DNA of 64,000 bases, from the NCBI RefSeq assembly GCF_036850765.1, contig NC_089490.1:108370574-108434573 (forward strand), written 5' to 3'. How positions within the stretch are numbered: position 1 is the first letter of the stretch; every line of letters starts with the position of its first letter. The position numbers and the translations under genes are program-made. The stretch is from Saccopteryx bilineata (taxonomy: Eukaryota; Chordata; Mammalia; Chiroptera; Emballonuridae). The notes beneath the pieces are model-generated. The model searched no databases. It was not told the origin of the DNA and was given only the letters and a program-made list of their open reading frames with translations. Of the stretch, positions 1-11,440 are shown piece by piece.

Positions 1-184
1 GTAAAATGTGGCCATTTTCTTCTTCTTTTTTAAATAAAGAAAAGTATAAAGAACATCTTTTTGTTAAGAAAAAGAGTACCGTAATTCCCTTGTCTATAAT
101 TTGAATGACTGATTGTTCCAGAATGGGAAAGAGGAAGAGTATAGGACAAAAACTGAATGGATATAAAAAAGTTGTATAAGATTT

Positions 185-562
185 GTCAAACTAAATAAAA
201 AAATATATATTTATTGAATTTATTGGGTGACACTGGTGAATAAAATTATATGGGTTTCAAGTGCACAATTCTACAATACATCATCTGTATACTGTATTGT
301 GTGTTCACCACCCAAAGTCTCTTTCTGCCACCGTTAATCTTCCTTTACCCTTTTCTGCCTACCTCCACGCACCTTTCCCTCTGGTAATCGCCATACCGTT
401 GTCTGAGTCTATTAGTTTTTTTTCTTTTTTTCTTTTTTTTGCTTAATCCTTTCACCTTTTTTATCCAGCCTCCCCCGCCCCTCCCTTCTGACAATTGTCA
501 GTCTGTTCTTATCTATGAGTCCGATGAGTCTCTGTTTCTATTTTGTTTGTTCATTAGAATAA
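185..562 (-). mobile_element. LINE-1 3' end, antisense
   Basis: Read on the minus strand this is the 3'UTR tail of a LINE-1. The same block (poly-T side, then 'gggtgacac-tggt', 'aataaaattatatgggtttca', 'gtgttcaccaccca') recurs near 6.9 kb, and its reverse complement resembles the tail of the L1 near 38.7 kb. The copy is 5'-truncated, diverged and non-coding. Confidence 0.6.
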
Positions 563-1803
563 GAAAGAAATTTTATATGTGATCAAGCTGGCTAAAATTG
601 GAATAAATCTATGTTTTTAAGGAGTAATTCTTCATATCAAAAGTACACTAATAAAAAATTAGAGTGTGATTTTCTCTCTGTTAAGAAGAAAAAATATTTT
701 TTGACTGTTGGTGTGCTCTTGATAAGAGATTTTGAAAGAAACCTTACCTTTTAGTAATTTGGCTAGAAAGCAAAGGCTTTATGTCTTTTTTAGAGGTCTG
801 ATTACTTGGGAGAACTGAATCTTCTTAATATTAGAAGAGCGAAGTTTTGGTCACAACCATTTGAACGTCTTTATTTGTCTTTAAAAGCTTATACTACTGC
901 TTTGGTTACAGAGATCTAGTTAAAAGTTTTATCTTATAATGATTTGTGATTTTAGTTAACCAAATGTGCAAACCTTTTGATATTTTAGATAAATTCCCAG
1001 AATTAAATTCTGAATGAAGTAATTTTGCCCTAAAATTAACATGGAAATATCCAAGCCCCCCCAGGATATCTCAGGGGGTTTGTCTCTCATGTTGTACAGG
1101 AGAGATGTTAAACTAATTAGGTCTAATTGGTTTATAAATTAAATGTGAAGCATTGTCCAATATGTGATGGTGAACTTTCTTAGTTTGTATGTGTGTGGGT
1201 ATACATCACCAATATAGGTATTCCAGAAATTATTTGAAGATCATAGGAATTTGTTAGAGCTCTCATTGTCTAATTATGATCTTAAATTGTTGTATGTCAC
1301 AGAAATAATTACATTTCATTATCAAATGAGCTCTCAACAGATCTTTAACTATGGCCTTTTTTGTTGGTTGTTGTTTCAGTCTTTTTGTCACTTGCAGACA
1401 GTTATTGTTTCACTGTGATGCTTTTGCAAAAAGCTTTGTATTCAGAGAGATTCATGGAAAGGACTCTGACAAGTCTTCTAGAATACAAATTTCTGATAAC
1501 TTTAAGCATATCACTAAGTTGGGTAAGAATTTGCAGAACAAATGGAAAAACTGGATTCAAGAAAAAACTGAATTAATAACATAAGATTGAATGAGCTAAT
1601 GGGGATGACTATTATTTTTTCAATACATTCTTAGAAATATTGATGATTCTTTAATATTTTGTTTACCAAATTTAAGGAAATCTTTTTTTTCTCTTAAGAT
1701 ATGACTTCCACCAATGTTGTGAATGTATATCTTTGTAAACAGAATTGAAACATTTACTTTTTCTGCCTACCTAATCCGTCCAGATTTTAGAAACTTACTG
1801 AGT
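563..1803. other. intergenic sequence, no gene recognised
   Basis: AT-rich, apparently unique sequence. The open frame at 1351-1584 (77 codons) has no recognisable domain, no flanking splice logic and no family resemblance that I can name, so it is not called as a gene. Confidence 0.4.
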
Positions 1804-2060
1804 ACAGATGCTCCTCAACTTGTGAGGGGGTCCTAGTCCTATAAATCTATTGTAAGTTGAAAACCGTGTAAGCAAAAAATGCATTTACTACACTGAACCA
1901 AATGGGGGAGGGGGAAGCTCAGTCATTGTCACGGCTTTGAGGGAAAGGAATGTGGGGATGTGCAGCACGGGGCATATGGGCATTCTCTGTACTTTCCACT
2001 CCACTTTTGCTGTGAAAGTATAACTGCTATAAAATAAAGCCTATTTAAAATGAAAGGAAA
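1804..2060 (+). mobile_element. Tigger/pogo-like DNA transposon remnant
   Basis: Begins with a 'cagatgctcctcaactt' type terminus followed by 'ttgtaagttgaaaaccgtgtaag', a pattern typical of pogo/Tigger-derived non-autonomous elements. The same terminus occurs reversed near 54.1-54.2 kb. The right end is decayed and no clean second inverted repeat is seen. Confidence 0.4.
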
Positions 2061-2330
2061 AAAACAGCCATGGGTTTATGAAGGAGCATGCTTCTCTACC
2101 ACCACAGAATTACTGGGGATAGAATTTGCTGTGTTGGTGGTGATTGTGCTTTTCAAACATGTCAACCATTTAGGAGACCCTAAATTTCATTTTACTTGTA
2201 CCCAGTAAGCCAACATTTCCATCTTCTTAAGCAGCCATTGTTACTGATGAAATGAGTTAAATCACTTGTTTCCTTGTATGTCAGGGGATAAAAAAAATTC
2301 AGAACCACTTCCCTTTCCCATTAAATTCTT

Positions 2331-2369
2331 TTTCTTTATTTTTAATTTTCTATTTATTAATTTTAGAGA

Positions 2370-2412
<43 letters not shown>

Positions 2413-2532
2413 GGGAGGAACAGGAAGCATCAACTCCCATATGTGCCTTGACCAGGCAAGCCCGGGGTTTTGAACTGGTGATCTCAGCATTCCAGGTCGA
2501 TGCTTTACCCACTGCACCACCACAGGTCAGGC
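2331..2532 (-). mobile_element. tRNA-derived SINE, short 'A' family
   Basis: On the minus strand: tRNA-like head (gcctgacctgtggtg, A and B boxes), 'gcctggtcaaggcacat' middle, pyrimidine/GA repeat and A-rich tail. A (GA)n run at 2373-2408 is part of its tail. Flanked by target duplications 'ccattaaattctt' at 2318-2330 and about 2535-2547. Confidence 0.8.
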
Positions 2533-2752
2533 TTCCATTAAATTCTTGATTTCTTGAATGTACAAATTATTTCATCTTTTTTAAAAAAAATTACTAATAC
2601 TTATTGAAGTCCCTTGCATAGAGAAGGCAACTACAATACAAATGAAATACAGATCTGAGTCGCTAGGAATCTTCTAGCCTGTTAGATGTAGCTCAAGAGT
2701 CATGCTGCAGGAACTACATCAACAGTCAGTGGAATAGAAAATGAAATGTAGA

Positions 2753-2963
2753 CTGACCTGTGGTGGCGCAGTAGATAAAGCATTGACCTGGAAATGCTGA
2801 GGTTGCCGGCTCGAAACCCTGGGCTTGCCTGGTCAAGGCACATGTGGGAGTTGATGCTTCCAGCTCCTCCCCGCCTTCTCTCTCTCTGTCTCTCCTCTCT
2901 CTCTCTGTCTCTCTCTGTCTCTCTCTGACTCTGTCTCTCCCCCTCCTCTCTAAAATGAATAAA
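2753..2963 (+). mobile_element. tRNA-derived SINE, short 'A' family
   Basis: Same family as the preceding copy, in sense orientation, with the tRNA-like head, CT-rich body and 'taaaatgaataaa' tail. Target duplication 'gaaaatgaaatgtag' lies on both sides. The minus-strand open frame across 2700-3161 is largely this SINE read backwards. Confidence 0.8.
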
Positions 2964-2979
2964 GAAAATGAAATGTAGA

Positions 2980-5794
2980 AAAAGGCAACCGTAACTGCAA
3001 AACTGGTCTAGAGAAGCTATTTGTTGCCCTCTTGTGTCCACTTTTGGGAAATACAGCCACTCCCCTTCACACTCAACACATCTTCCCATTCGGAGAATAA
3101 GACCCTGTGCTTGCTTTTGGGCATACAACAGTAAACAAAGCATCTTTCCACAGTAAACCACTCATTGGAGTAGGGACCCTTTGGAAAGTAATCCAAAGGG
3201 GATATTACCCAACCTGGGTTATAATGGATGAGTAGAAATTAGGCAGCTGAAAAGTAAGGATTATGGGAAAATAAGAATTATGCGAGGTGTTATGAATAAA
3301 ATGCAGCATGTCCAATGGCTTAGAAGCAATAAAGAACTTGGAGCTTTTGCAGAACTGTAAGTAATTCAGTATGGCTGGAAATTAAGGTGCAAATGTGTGG
3401 GGTAGGGTGGAGCACTGATGACGAGAGATAAAAATATTAAAAATAGTCACGTGTGCAATATGAAGAAGTTCTACCCATATACTAAAAATTAGTCTTTAAG
3501 GTTTTTAAGCCAGAGAGTGACTTAATCATATTAGTGCTAGAAATCTTACTCTTGATGCTTTGTATTATAAGTAAGGGTGAGGAAACACGGGAGCTGGGAC
3601 ACTAGAAATGACTCTTGTTTCAGTAATGATTAGACTGAACTAAAGTGGTGATGGAAATAATGAAGAGATGGATGAATTTAAAAGATCTTAAGGAGTTAAG
3701 ATCAACAGAATTTTGATGACAAAGATGTGTGTGCATGTGTGTGTGTTGGGACCTAAGGTGAGGAAAAAGAGAAATTGAGGAAACTGAAGATGACTCAGAT
3801 ATTTCAATTGGGTAACTGGGTAGACAGTGGTACCCAGTCTTAGGGAGAGTGGGCTGTGTGGGAAAAGGATGACTCACTTTTAGACGTGCTAAGATATTGT
3901 AATTTAGTTTGTTCAACATTTATTCAGACTTCCTTCTTGTCAATCTTCCTGCCTTACAGAGAGTAGAAAACTAAAGCTCTATACCGCTGCTCTAGACTCT
4001 ACTACAGCTGGAGTTTTAATGTCACAAGCACCAGCAGAAGACTTAATTCAAAACTAAGTTAAGTGGGGAGTGAGGATCTATGTTGCTGGTGTGAATTGTA
4101 GCAGAGCCAGGTTGGATCTAGATTGTGAGTAGTGACATCTCACTCTGGAAGGTGGCCTTTAGGTGCTCAGAGGGGCAATAGAGTCTCTTGGGAGTCACTC
4201 TTGAAAGCTCAGCCTAGAGTCTGTTCATTAGCTTTTTCCTGGTTTAATGATCCTGCTTTCTGTAATTAAGGCCTGACTGAGCCAAGGTGCCTATGAGACA
4301 TCCAAGTAGAGATGTGCTCTTGCACATTCTGACAGAGAACTCAGGAGATAGTAGTAGATTAGACTGGTATAGATCTGGGGCGTAAACCAATAGATGGGAG
4401 TGGGTGTGATTAATAAGAAAAATCTGGTCAAGAGAGAGGTGATCAGGGCATGAACCTTGAACACTATCCACATTCAAGTGTAAACAGAAAAAAAAAGAAT
4501 GTAAAAGAACACTGAGTGGAGCTAAGAGGAAAAAAAAACAAAGAATGTGATGCCATAGATATCAAGGGAAGAGAACATTTCACAAAGGAGGGATTGGTCA
4601 ATATTGCTTATTAATACTGTAAAAAACCAAGGAAATAATACTGAAATTGATCTATAATATCGAGTCTCAAAGAAGTCCTTGGTGTGTCAGCTCCTTTTAG
4701 AATTGTCCAGAGAAGTGAATTAGGTTTCAGAGAAAGGACAAGCTACAAATGTTCCTTGTTTGGCACTTATCTAGTCCACTGAAGATTCGGTTTAACGTCA
4801 GAGGCAGCGTGGTAGACTGAAGATGACTACATATTTTTTTCCATCCCTCCCATCAAGAGGAGGCATCCTGACCTTAAATTGGAACTGACTGTGTTGACTT
4901 ATTTTTGAACAAAAGAAGTGGGAGTAATGCTGGATAACTTCTGAGGCTGAATTTTAAGATATCTGCGCTTCTTCCCTTGTTTCTTGGAATGCTCCCTCTC
5001 TCAACCCACCACCATGCGGTCAGCAGCCTAGGTGAGTCAGGTCTAGATACTGCCTGGACACCAACTCTCGCCAGCACTCCCATCAGAGAGCTGATGGCAA
5101 GGAGCACCAACTGGTCATCTGAATGAGGGCCATTTTGGATCTTTCAGCGAACACCATGAAAAGTAGAATTATTGCTTGATCAGCATACAGAATCATGGAA
5201 AAGAATACATTCTTTTTGTAAATCACTGAGTTTTGGTGTGGTTTGTTAACACTATTAAGGGAACCGGGGAGAAGGCTCTTCAAGGGGAAAGGTATCAAAG
5301 GTTCATAACAACCAGATGGTATATAGTGCGTGAAGAAGTAGCCTGTACTTCTGCCCATCACTGTCTAGGGACAGCTCTCATAGCCTCCTTCATTCTTAGA
5401 CCAAAAAATTTTTAAGGTGTGGGTGACCCCACTGAACAACAAGCAAATTCTAATTTCCCTGTGATGACATTTAGTTTTAATCTTTATTAATTATCCAATC
5501 CATCATTCTGTTTCTAGAAATATATCAATGCCAAGTCACTGGAGAAAAATATCTATCTCCAAAGAACTAATTTCTGTAACTTTCCTTAGCAAATGAGAGC
5601 AATATAAAAGCAAAATACTGTCTGTTTCATTTCTGCTACAACAGAAATGCTTATAACAGAAAGGCTGGAGCATAGAAAATTTTTTCACGTTTTTTGAATA
5701 AATAGATAACTAATGATTATTCAGAAAGTCACAAGAATATAATTTAAACTAAGCTCTAAAATAAATTTACTTTTTAATCACTTTTATCTTTAAA
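2980..5794. other. intergenic sequence, no gene recognised
   Basis: Moderately AT-rich unique sequence. No exon with flanking splice sites or protein-family similarity was seen. Several 60-100 codon frames exist but none resembles a known protein. Confidence 0.4.
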
Positions 5795-5960
5795 TTACAG
5801 TTAATGTACAAAATTACATTAGTTTCAGGTGTGCACCCCAGTGATTAGACATTGCATAACTTACTGATTATCCCAATAAATCTCATACCCATCTGACACT
5901 ATACATAGGTATTAGAATACTATTGACTATATTTCTTGTGCTGCACTGTACTAAATTTGT
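5795..5960. mobile_element. old LINE-type repeat remnant
   Basis: The segment 'ttagtttcaggtgtgca' ... 'cattgcataacttactgat' ... 'ctattgactatatttc' is a familiar block from the 3' region of old mammalian L1 elements. It is diverged, with no tail or target duplication resolved. Confidence 0.35.
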
Positions 5961-6475
5961 TTTTTATCTTAATTTTTGTGGAAGCAGTAAATATAAAGTT
6001 ACCAAAATCTTCAAAATAGTATACATTTAAAAATTATTAAATTTCTCCTTCAGATTTTCTTCTCCAGGCAAAATAAATTCCTTTAGCTCTTTCTTACAAA
6101 CTAGATTTTCTAACTGTTCAATTCTATTGCCCCTCATCAGATTTTCTACATTTCAAGTAGGTTGCAGTACAAAATTATTTCAAAATTTGATTCACAGTGA
6201 ATATTAAATGATAATTTTGTGGTTTCCACAGGAGTTCTCAAACTCTACCATCTCCTGTTTCCCCTCCCTCCTTTTCCCCTTCTTAGTGTCCATGTCTCTC
6301 CCTTCTCCTTGTTCCTTCTCCTCTATCTCTTCTATCTTTTAATCTCTCTTTTTCTCTCTCCTTTCCTCTGAATATGCTGAAAAGAAGTATAATCATACTT
6401 TTTCGTACAGGGCCTAGGAGTTTTAGGAAAACATTTATTTTCCCAAAGTGTCTGTTGATTAAGAATCTAAGCACA

Positions 6476-6810
6476 TTCCCGGCCAGGGCACACATGAGAA
6501 GCGCCCATTTGCTTCTCCACCCCTCCGCCGCACTTTCCTCTCTGTCTCTCTCTTCCCCTCCCGCAGCCAAGGCTCCACTGGAGCAAAGATGGCCCGGGCG
6601 CTGGGGATGGCTCTGTGGCCTCTGCCTCAGGCGCTAGAGTGGCTCTGGTCGCAACATGGCGACGCCCAGGATGGGCAGAGCATCGCCCCCTGGTGGGCAG
6701 AGCTTCGCCCCTGGTGGGCGTGCCGGGTGGATCCCAGTCGGGCGCATGCGGGAGTCTGTCTGACTGTCTCTCCCTGTTTCCAGCTTCAGAAAAATGAAAA
6801 AAAAAAAAAA
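6476..6810 (+). mobile_element. long GC-rich SINE, 'C' family, 5'-truncated
   Basis: Starts inside the B-box region ('ccggccagggcacac'), then the CT-rich block, 'gccaaggctccactggagcaaag', the 'cgccccctggtgggc' module, 'gtttccagcttcag' and poly-A. Target duplication 'aatctaagcaca' on both sides (about 6465-6475 and 6811-6822). Confidence 0.85.
6684..6696 (-). promoter_or_regulatory. CTCF-core-like motif inside SINE
   Basis: Reads CCACCAGGGGGCG on the minus strand, a 13/13 match to the core of the well-known CTCF recognition sequence. A second, one-G-short version follows about 20 bp downstream. Occupancy is unknown. Confidence 0.5.
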
Positions 6811-6897
6811 AATCTAAGCACAGTTCAGCTGCATACCTCTGACTCTGGGTATCTCTTAAGACTATATAGTCAAGGTGTTGGCTGGGGCTGTGGTGTT

Positions 6898-7195
6898 CTT
6901 TTTTCTATTGAATTTATTGGGGTGACATTGGTTAATAAAATAATATAGGTTTCCAGTGTACAATTCTATAATACATCATTGCTATATTGTATTGTATGTT
7001 CACCACCCAAGTCAAGGTTCCTTCCATCACCGTTTAACCCCTCTTACCCTCTTCTTCTCTTACCTCCTTTCTCTCTGGTAATCACCATACTGTTGTTTGT
7101 GTCTCTGAAGGTGTTTTTATTTTTGTTTTTGTATTTTTTGCTTAATTCCTTCACCTTTTCATCCAGTCCCCCCAGTCTTCTTCTCAAGGCCCAAC
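6898..7195 (-). mobile_element. LINE-1 3' end, antisense
   Basis: Clear relative of the 185-562 block, better preserved: 'tattgaatttattggggtgacattggtt', 'ataggttt', 'tgttcaccacccaagtcaagg'. It is a 5'-truncated L1 tail and non-coding. Confidence 0.65.
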
Positions 7196-7818
7196 AGAGA
7201 GGATTCACTTCCAAGTTTATTCACATGGCTTTGGCAGGCCTTAGGTTGCTGGCAGTTGGCTAGAGACAATCATTCCTGCCACATGGGCATTTCTATAGTG
7301 TAGCTCACATTGTGGCAGCTGACTTTGTTCAGAGCAAACAAGCAAGCAAGAGATCAGGAGAGAAGCCCAGAATTAGAAGTCAGAGTCTCTTCGTTACTTA
7401 ATCTGAAAAGATACATCCCATTGTCTTTGCTACATTCTATTTGCCAGTGGTCCCCAAATTCATCCTGTACCCAAAGAGTAAGGATAATACAAGGGGGTAA
7501 AAGGAAGTAAGAATCATTGGGGGCTTTGCAATCTTGCAGGCTTCCCAGCACATATTATCTATAAAAAGTATAAATATATATTAATCATATAAATGCACTA
7601 AATCAAATAATTATATTAGCTATTATTATATTAATAATTATACACATTTGTTAATAATCATGTAAACACAAACCTTCCCGGGTTCTTTTCATGTTTGCAA
7701 ATTTCAGGCTTTCTTTGATTTTGGTTGCTTGATAAGATGGAGATTTCCTACCTGTTAATGAATTTCCAGTATCTGTTCTATTTTGTGTGTAGCCAGTGTT
7801 CATTTATTCAAATTTTTT
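7196..7818. other. intergenic sequence, nothing recognised
   Basis: Short unique AT-rich interval between an L1 tail and a SINE. It contains only short frames without recognisable content. Confidence 0.4.
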
Positions 7819-8182
7819 TAAAGGTTGAATTGTTTAATTTTATTTATTTTTTACAGAAACAGAGAGTAAGTCAGAGAGAGGGATAGACAGGGACAGACAG
7901 ACAGGAACGAAGAGAGATGAGAAGCATCAATCATTAGTTTTTCATTGCGCGTTGCAACACCTTAGTTGTTCATTGATTGCTTTCTCATATGTGCCTTTAC
8001 CGCGGGCCTTCAGTAGACCGAGTAACCCCTTGCTGGAGCCAGCGACCTTGGGTTCAAGTTGGTGGGCTTTTTTGCTCAAACCAGATGAGCCCGTGCTCAA
8101 GCTGGCGGCCTCGGGGTCTTGAACCTGGGTCCTCTGCATCCCAGTCTGACGCTCTATCCACTGTGCCATCACCTGGTCAGGC
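7819..8182 (-). mobile_element. tRNA-derived SINE, 'B' family
   Basis: Minus-strand copy of the approximately 330-bp family with head 'gcctgaccaggtgatggcacagtgg', repeated 'gctcaagctgg' phrases, 'gcaatcaatgaacaactaagg', a (gaca)-rich tail and poly-A. Target duplication 'catttattcaaa' brackets it. Confidence 0.85.
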
Positions 8183-8395
8183 CATTTATTCAAAATTTTT
8201 GTTGTGGGTTTTATTTCAGAATCCTTAACAGAATCCTGAACTTGGAACAAGCATTTTACATTTGCACGGTCAAGGGATTGTGGGAGTAACAATGCAAGAC
8301 CACTAGGCCATCAGAAAATTCACATGAAGCAGAATGAGACAAAAGCACTAACTGTGGTAGACATAAGGCACACATGTTTTACATGCACTGATTTT

Positions 8396-8431
8396 TTTTT
8401 TTTTTAATTTTGAAGAGTTTTATTGAAGGAC
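8396..8431 (-). pseudogene. ultra-short 5'-truncated retrocopy (mRNA 3' end plus poly-A)
   Basis: A 36-bp insertion lies between exact 16-bp copies of 'tacatgcactgatttt' (8380-8395 and 8432-8447). On the minus strand it reads about 26 nt ending in an AATAAA signal and then a run of A. This is the signature of L1-mediated retrotransposition of the last bases of an mRNA. The parent gene cannot be named from so few bases. Confidence 0.6.
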
Positions 8432-8447
8432 TACATGCACTGATTTT

Positions 8448-9867
8448 AATGACAGCCTTTGTGCTAAGATTTCTGTTTCTGGAGTGACTGTTGCTCACTT
8501 CCTCTGCCTTTGCCCTTTAGTTCTGTCCCCTCCTATCCACCTCAGTGCACTGGCTGGCTGTTCCACTTGCTGTCCTCTCAAACTACTTTCCTCTTTAGAA
8601 CATTTATCCCCTACTTCTTTGCATTTGACTCAGTTTTTGAATGTTTCTATTTCAAAACAGAAAGTTACTATTTCAAGTCTTCATCTCAATTCAAACGACA
8701 AAATTTTGAGTTATGTGCTAATTATGTCAGCTAGTGATGAGTAAAATTTACCGTCTGCTAAAATTTACTGTCTGCTATCGAAGAACTCTGTCTAATCTGA
8801 AATGTGAATATGTAAAAGAAGGACTATAATAAAGTGGATGACATAGTTATAAAAACAAAGAGGCTGCTCAGGAGAGGGGATGGTGAATTCTTCAGACACT
8901 TTCAAAGGGGACCAGGAAAGGTTTCTGGGAAGAGGCAGCATCTAAACTAGGTTTCCATGCACAGATAAGTTACTGGAGTTGGGAAGAGGTTATCACAGAG
9001 AGAAAGGAACAAAAAGTGCAATGTGCAGAGGCATGGAGAACAGAGTGTTACAGCAGGGACGGGGTACTAAGACGTGGGAAGTTCTCCCTAGCTCTTTCTG
9101 AGCACATATGTTGGCAGCCTCCTAAATTGCGCACTGAGTCTGTCTTTTATGTTTGGCTGCCTCTACGTTATTGCTTCATTCCTCTACACACACTGCTCTC
9201 TCTTCCCTCCCTCACCCTCCCCCACTTCATATAACCCTCCTCCCTTCCTTTCCTTCCTTTTATGGAAATTTGTGTGTGTGTGTGTTTAGGCCCTGGGTTT
9301 AATTTAGTTGGATTGGGCTGCAGTAATAATGTTTCTGTACATTTGCCCAGAGGCCTTCAGCTAATGGGTGTATTCTTTACAGGCCAGTAAACAGATGAAT
9401 AAATCCAGTGTGCTGTCTTGTTTCTCTGCTTCCCTTCTCTTCCTTTGTACTTTGCCTATCTTCCATTGCTTGGAGACCTTTTTTGAAAACTAAAAATTTC
9501 CTAGGTAACTCAAACATTAGGTTGCCTTCAGTAAGTCACTTCTGCACCTGCCAGCCATTTCCATGGAGGAGAATGTTGCCGGAAAATGTGTTCTCTATGC
9601 CTAAGAGATCCCTCCTGTGTCTACTGGGAGTTCTGCTGCCCAGGGAGCTCTTCCCTGTGTCAGTGAGAACCTCAGAAATTATAGGCTCACATCTGTGGAT
9701 GACAGTTGCTCATTTTTTACCACTGAGGCTGATTTTGACTTCATGTGATTTAATGATAAACTGATAAAGTAATTAACAGATCTGACCATATCATCTTAGG
9801 CAAAATATATCTGAGGTTTTCTAAACCTGGGGATCCAAGTCTGGGCTCTAAAACAAATGGGGAGCTG
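8448..9867. other. intergenic sequence, no gene recognised
   Basis: Mixed-composition unique sequence including a short (GT)n near 9270. Frames at 8484-8744 and 9408-9764 show no recognised domains or splice context. Confidence 0.4.
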
Positions 9868-10033
9868 CTCTGGCCAGGTAGTTCAGTTGGTTAGAGCATT
9901 GTCCTGATACACAAAAGTTGTGGGTTCGTTCCCTGGTCAGGGCACATGCAAGAACAGATCAATGTTTCTGTCTCTTTCTTTCTCTAAAGTCAATAAATAA
10001 TTTTAAAAATAATAAAATATTTTATAGAAATAA
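9868..10033 (+). mobile_element. tRNA-derived SINE, 'D' family
   Basis: Head 'gctctggccaggtagttcagttggttagagc', B-box 'gtgggttcgttccctggtcagggcac', body 'cagatcaatgtttctgtctc', A/T-rich tail. Imperfect target duplication 'aaaacaaatggggagctgc' / 'aaaacaaacagggagttgc'. Confidence 0.75.
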
Positions 10034-11026
10034 TAAAACAAACAGGGAGTTGCCATAGCTGTCATGAAGGGAAAAAAATTAATCAAACTACTTTAAAACA
10101 AACTGCATTCCTGCATATTGATTAAACCCGAGAATAGATGGTGGTTTCTGCTCTTCTGCCAGTTCTTGCCTTGCTTCTTCCCTTTCCTTTGCTCCCTGCC
10201 TGCCTTCTGCCTCTGCCTTGCCCTAAACATTCTGTTCCATTCTCACTGCCCTAACTGCAGACTCCCTCTCAGGACCCCAGGAGAGCAGCCCCTCCTACTG
10301 CCTAGGGAGGCTTTCCTGACTGCAGTCTCTAGCGAGGCCAGCACATTGAGGTCATTGCTCTCCCTGCCAAATGACTGGCCTTAGTTCAGTTTCTCCATCT
10401 GTCTGAGCTTCATGGAAAACATGATTGTTGCTCTAGGCTCTTTATTATATGTCCTGCCTTAGGTCTGCTTTGCATCTGCATTTTGGTTTTTCCCCCACCC
10501 GCACCTCTACCCCCTGCCTTTTCTTTCTCTAACTCTCCCCAGACTAGAGTCACATCTGTTTTCCAGTCTCTGTACTCTCACTGTAGAGCAGATGGGAGAA
10601 GAGCAAGTTCTGGGCCAAGCAGACCAGGAAAGAGCTGGGTCTGTACTCAGACTTGTTCTAGGAACTCACCAGAATTGCCACATATGTCAGAAATGGAACA
10701 CTGGGTGCTCCCTCAGAGGAATCAGAGGTGCTATTTGCTTATGTCTCATTATGTCCATTTCTTTCCCTTCTTTCTAGCTTCACAGCTGGTTAGCTTTCTT
10801 CTTTCCTCTCATCCTCCTCCCTTTCTTTCATCCTTTCTTCATCATTCACCCTCCTTTTCTCTAGTTTGTAACTTATTAACTCTATCTACCCTCTGTGTCC
10901 ACCTGTATTCCTCTCTAAGTTAGCTCACCAGGGATGTACACAATGTAGACTATAGGAGTTAACAGACACTTTTACACACACTTCTAGGACACAGAAAGTC
11001 AACCACTTCTCATATCTGAGTTTCTA
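10034..11026. other. intergenic sequence, no gene recognised
   Basis: Pyrimidine-rich unique sequence. The frame at 10483-10923 (146 codons) is pyrimidine-driven (Ser/Pro/Leu/Phe rich) without a family match. Confidence 0.4.
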
Positions 11027-11040
11027 AAATGTCAGTTGAT

Positions 11041-11428
11041 GGCCTTGGCCAGTTGGCTCAATGGTAGAGCATTGGCCCGGCATGTGGACGTCCTGGATTT
11101 GATTCCCGGTCAGGGCACATAGGAAAAGCACCCATCTGCTTCTCCACCCCTTCCTCTCTCACTTCTGTCTCTCTCTTCTCCTCCTGCATCCATGGATCAG
11201 TGGAGTGAGTTGGCCCAGGGCATTCAGCCTGGCTCTATGGACTCTGCCTCTGGTGCTAAGAAGAGCTTGGTTGCTGAGCAATGAAGCAATGCTCAGATGG
11301 GCAGAGCATCAACCCCTCATGGGCTTGCTGGGTAAATACTGGTTGGGGCACATACAGAAGTCTGTCTATCTGCCTCCTCTCCTCTCACTGAATAAAAAAT
11401 AAAATGAAATGAAATAAAATAAAATAAA
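11041..11428 (+). mobile_element. long SINE, 'C' family
   Basis: Full-length copy with head 'ggccttggccagttggctcaatggtagagc', all internal blocks and an (aaaat)n tail. Target duplication 'atgtcagttgat' / 'atggcagttgat'. Its CTCF-like module is mutated ('aacccctcatgggc'). Confidence 0.85.
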
Positions 11429-11440
11429 ATGGCAGTTGAT

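Noticed and set aside
1351..1584. 77-codon frame
   Set aside because: No recognised family, no supporting gene structure; cannot be distinguished from chance.
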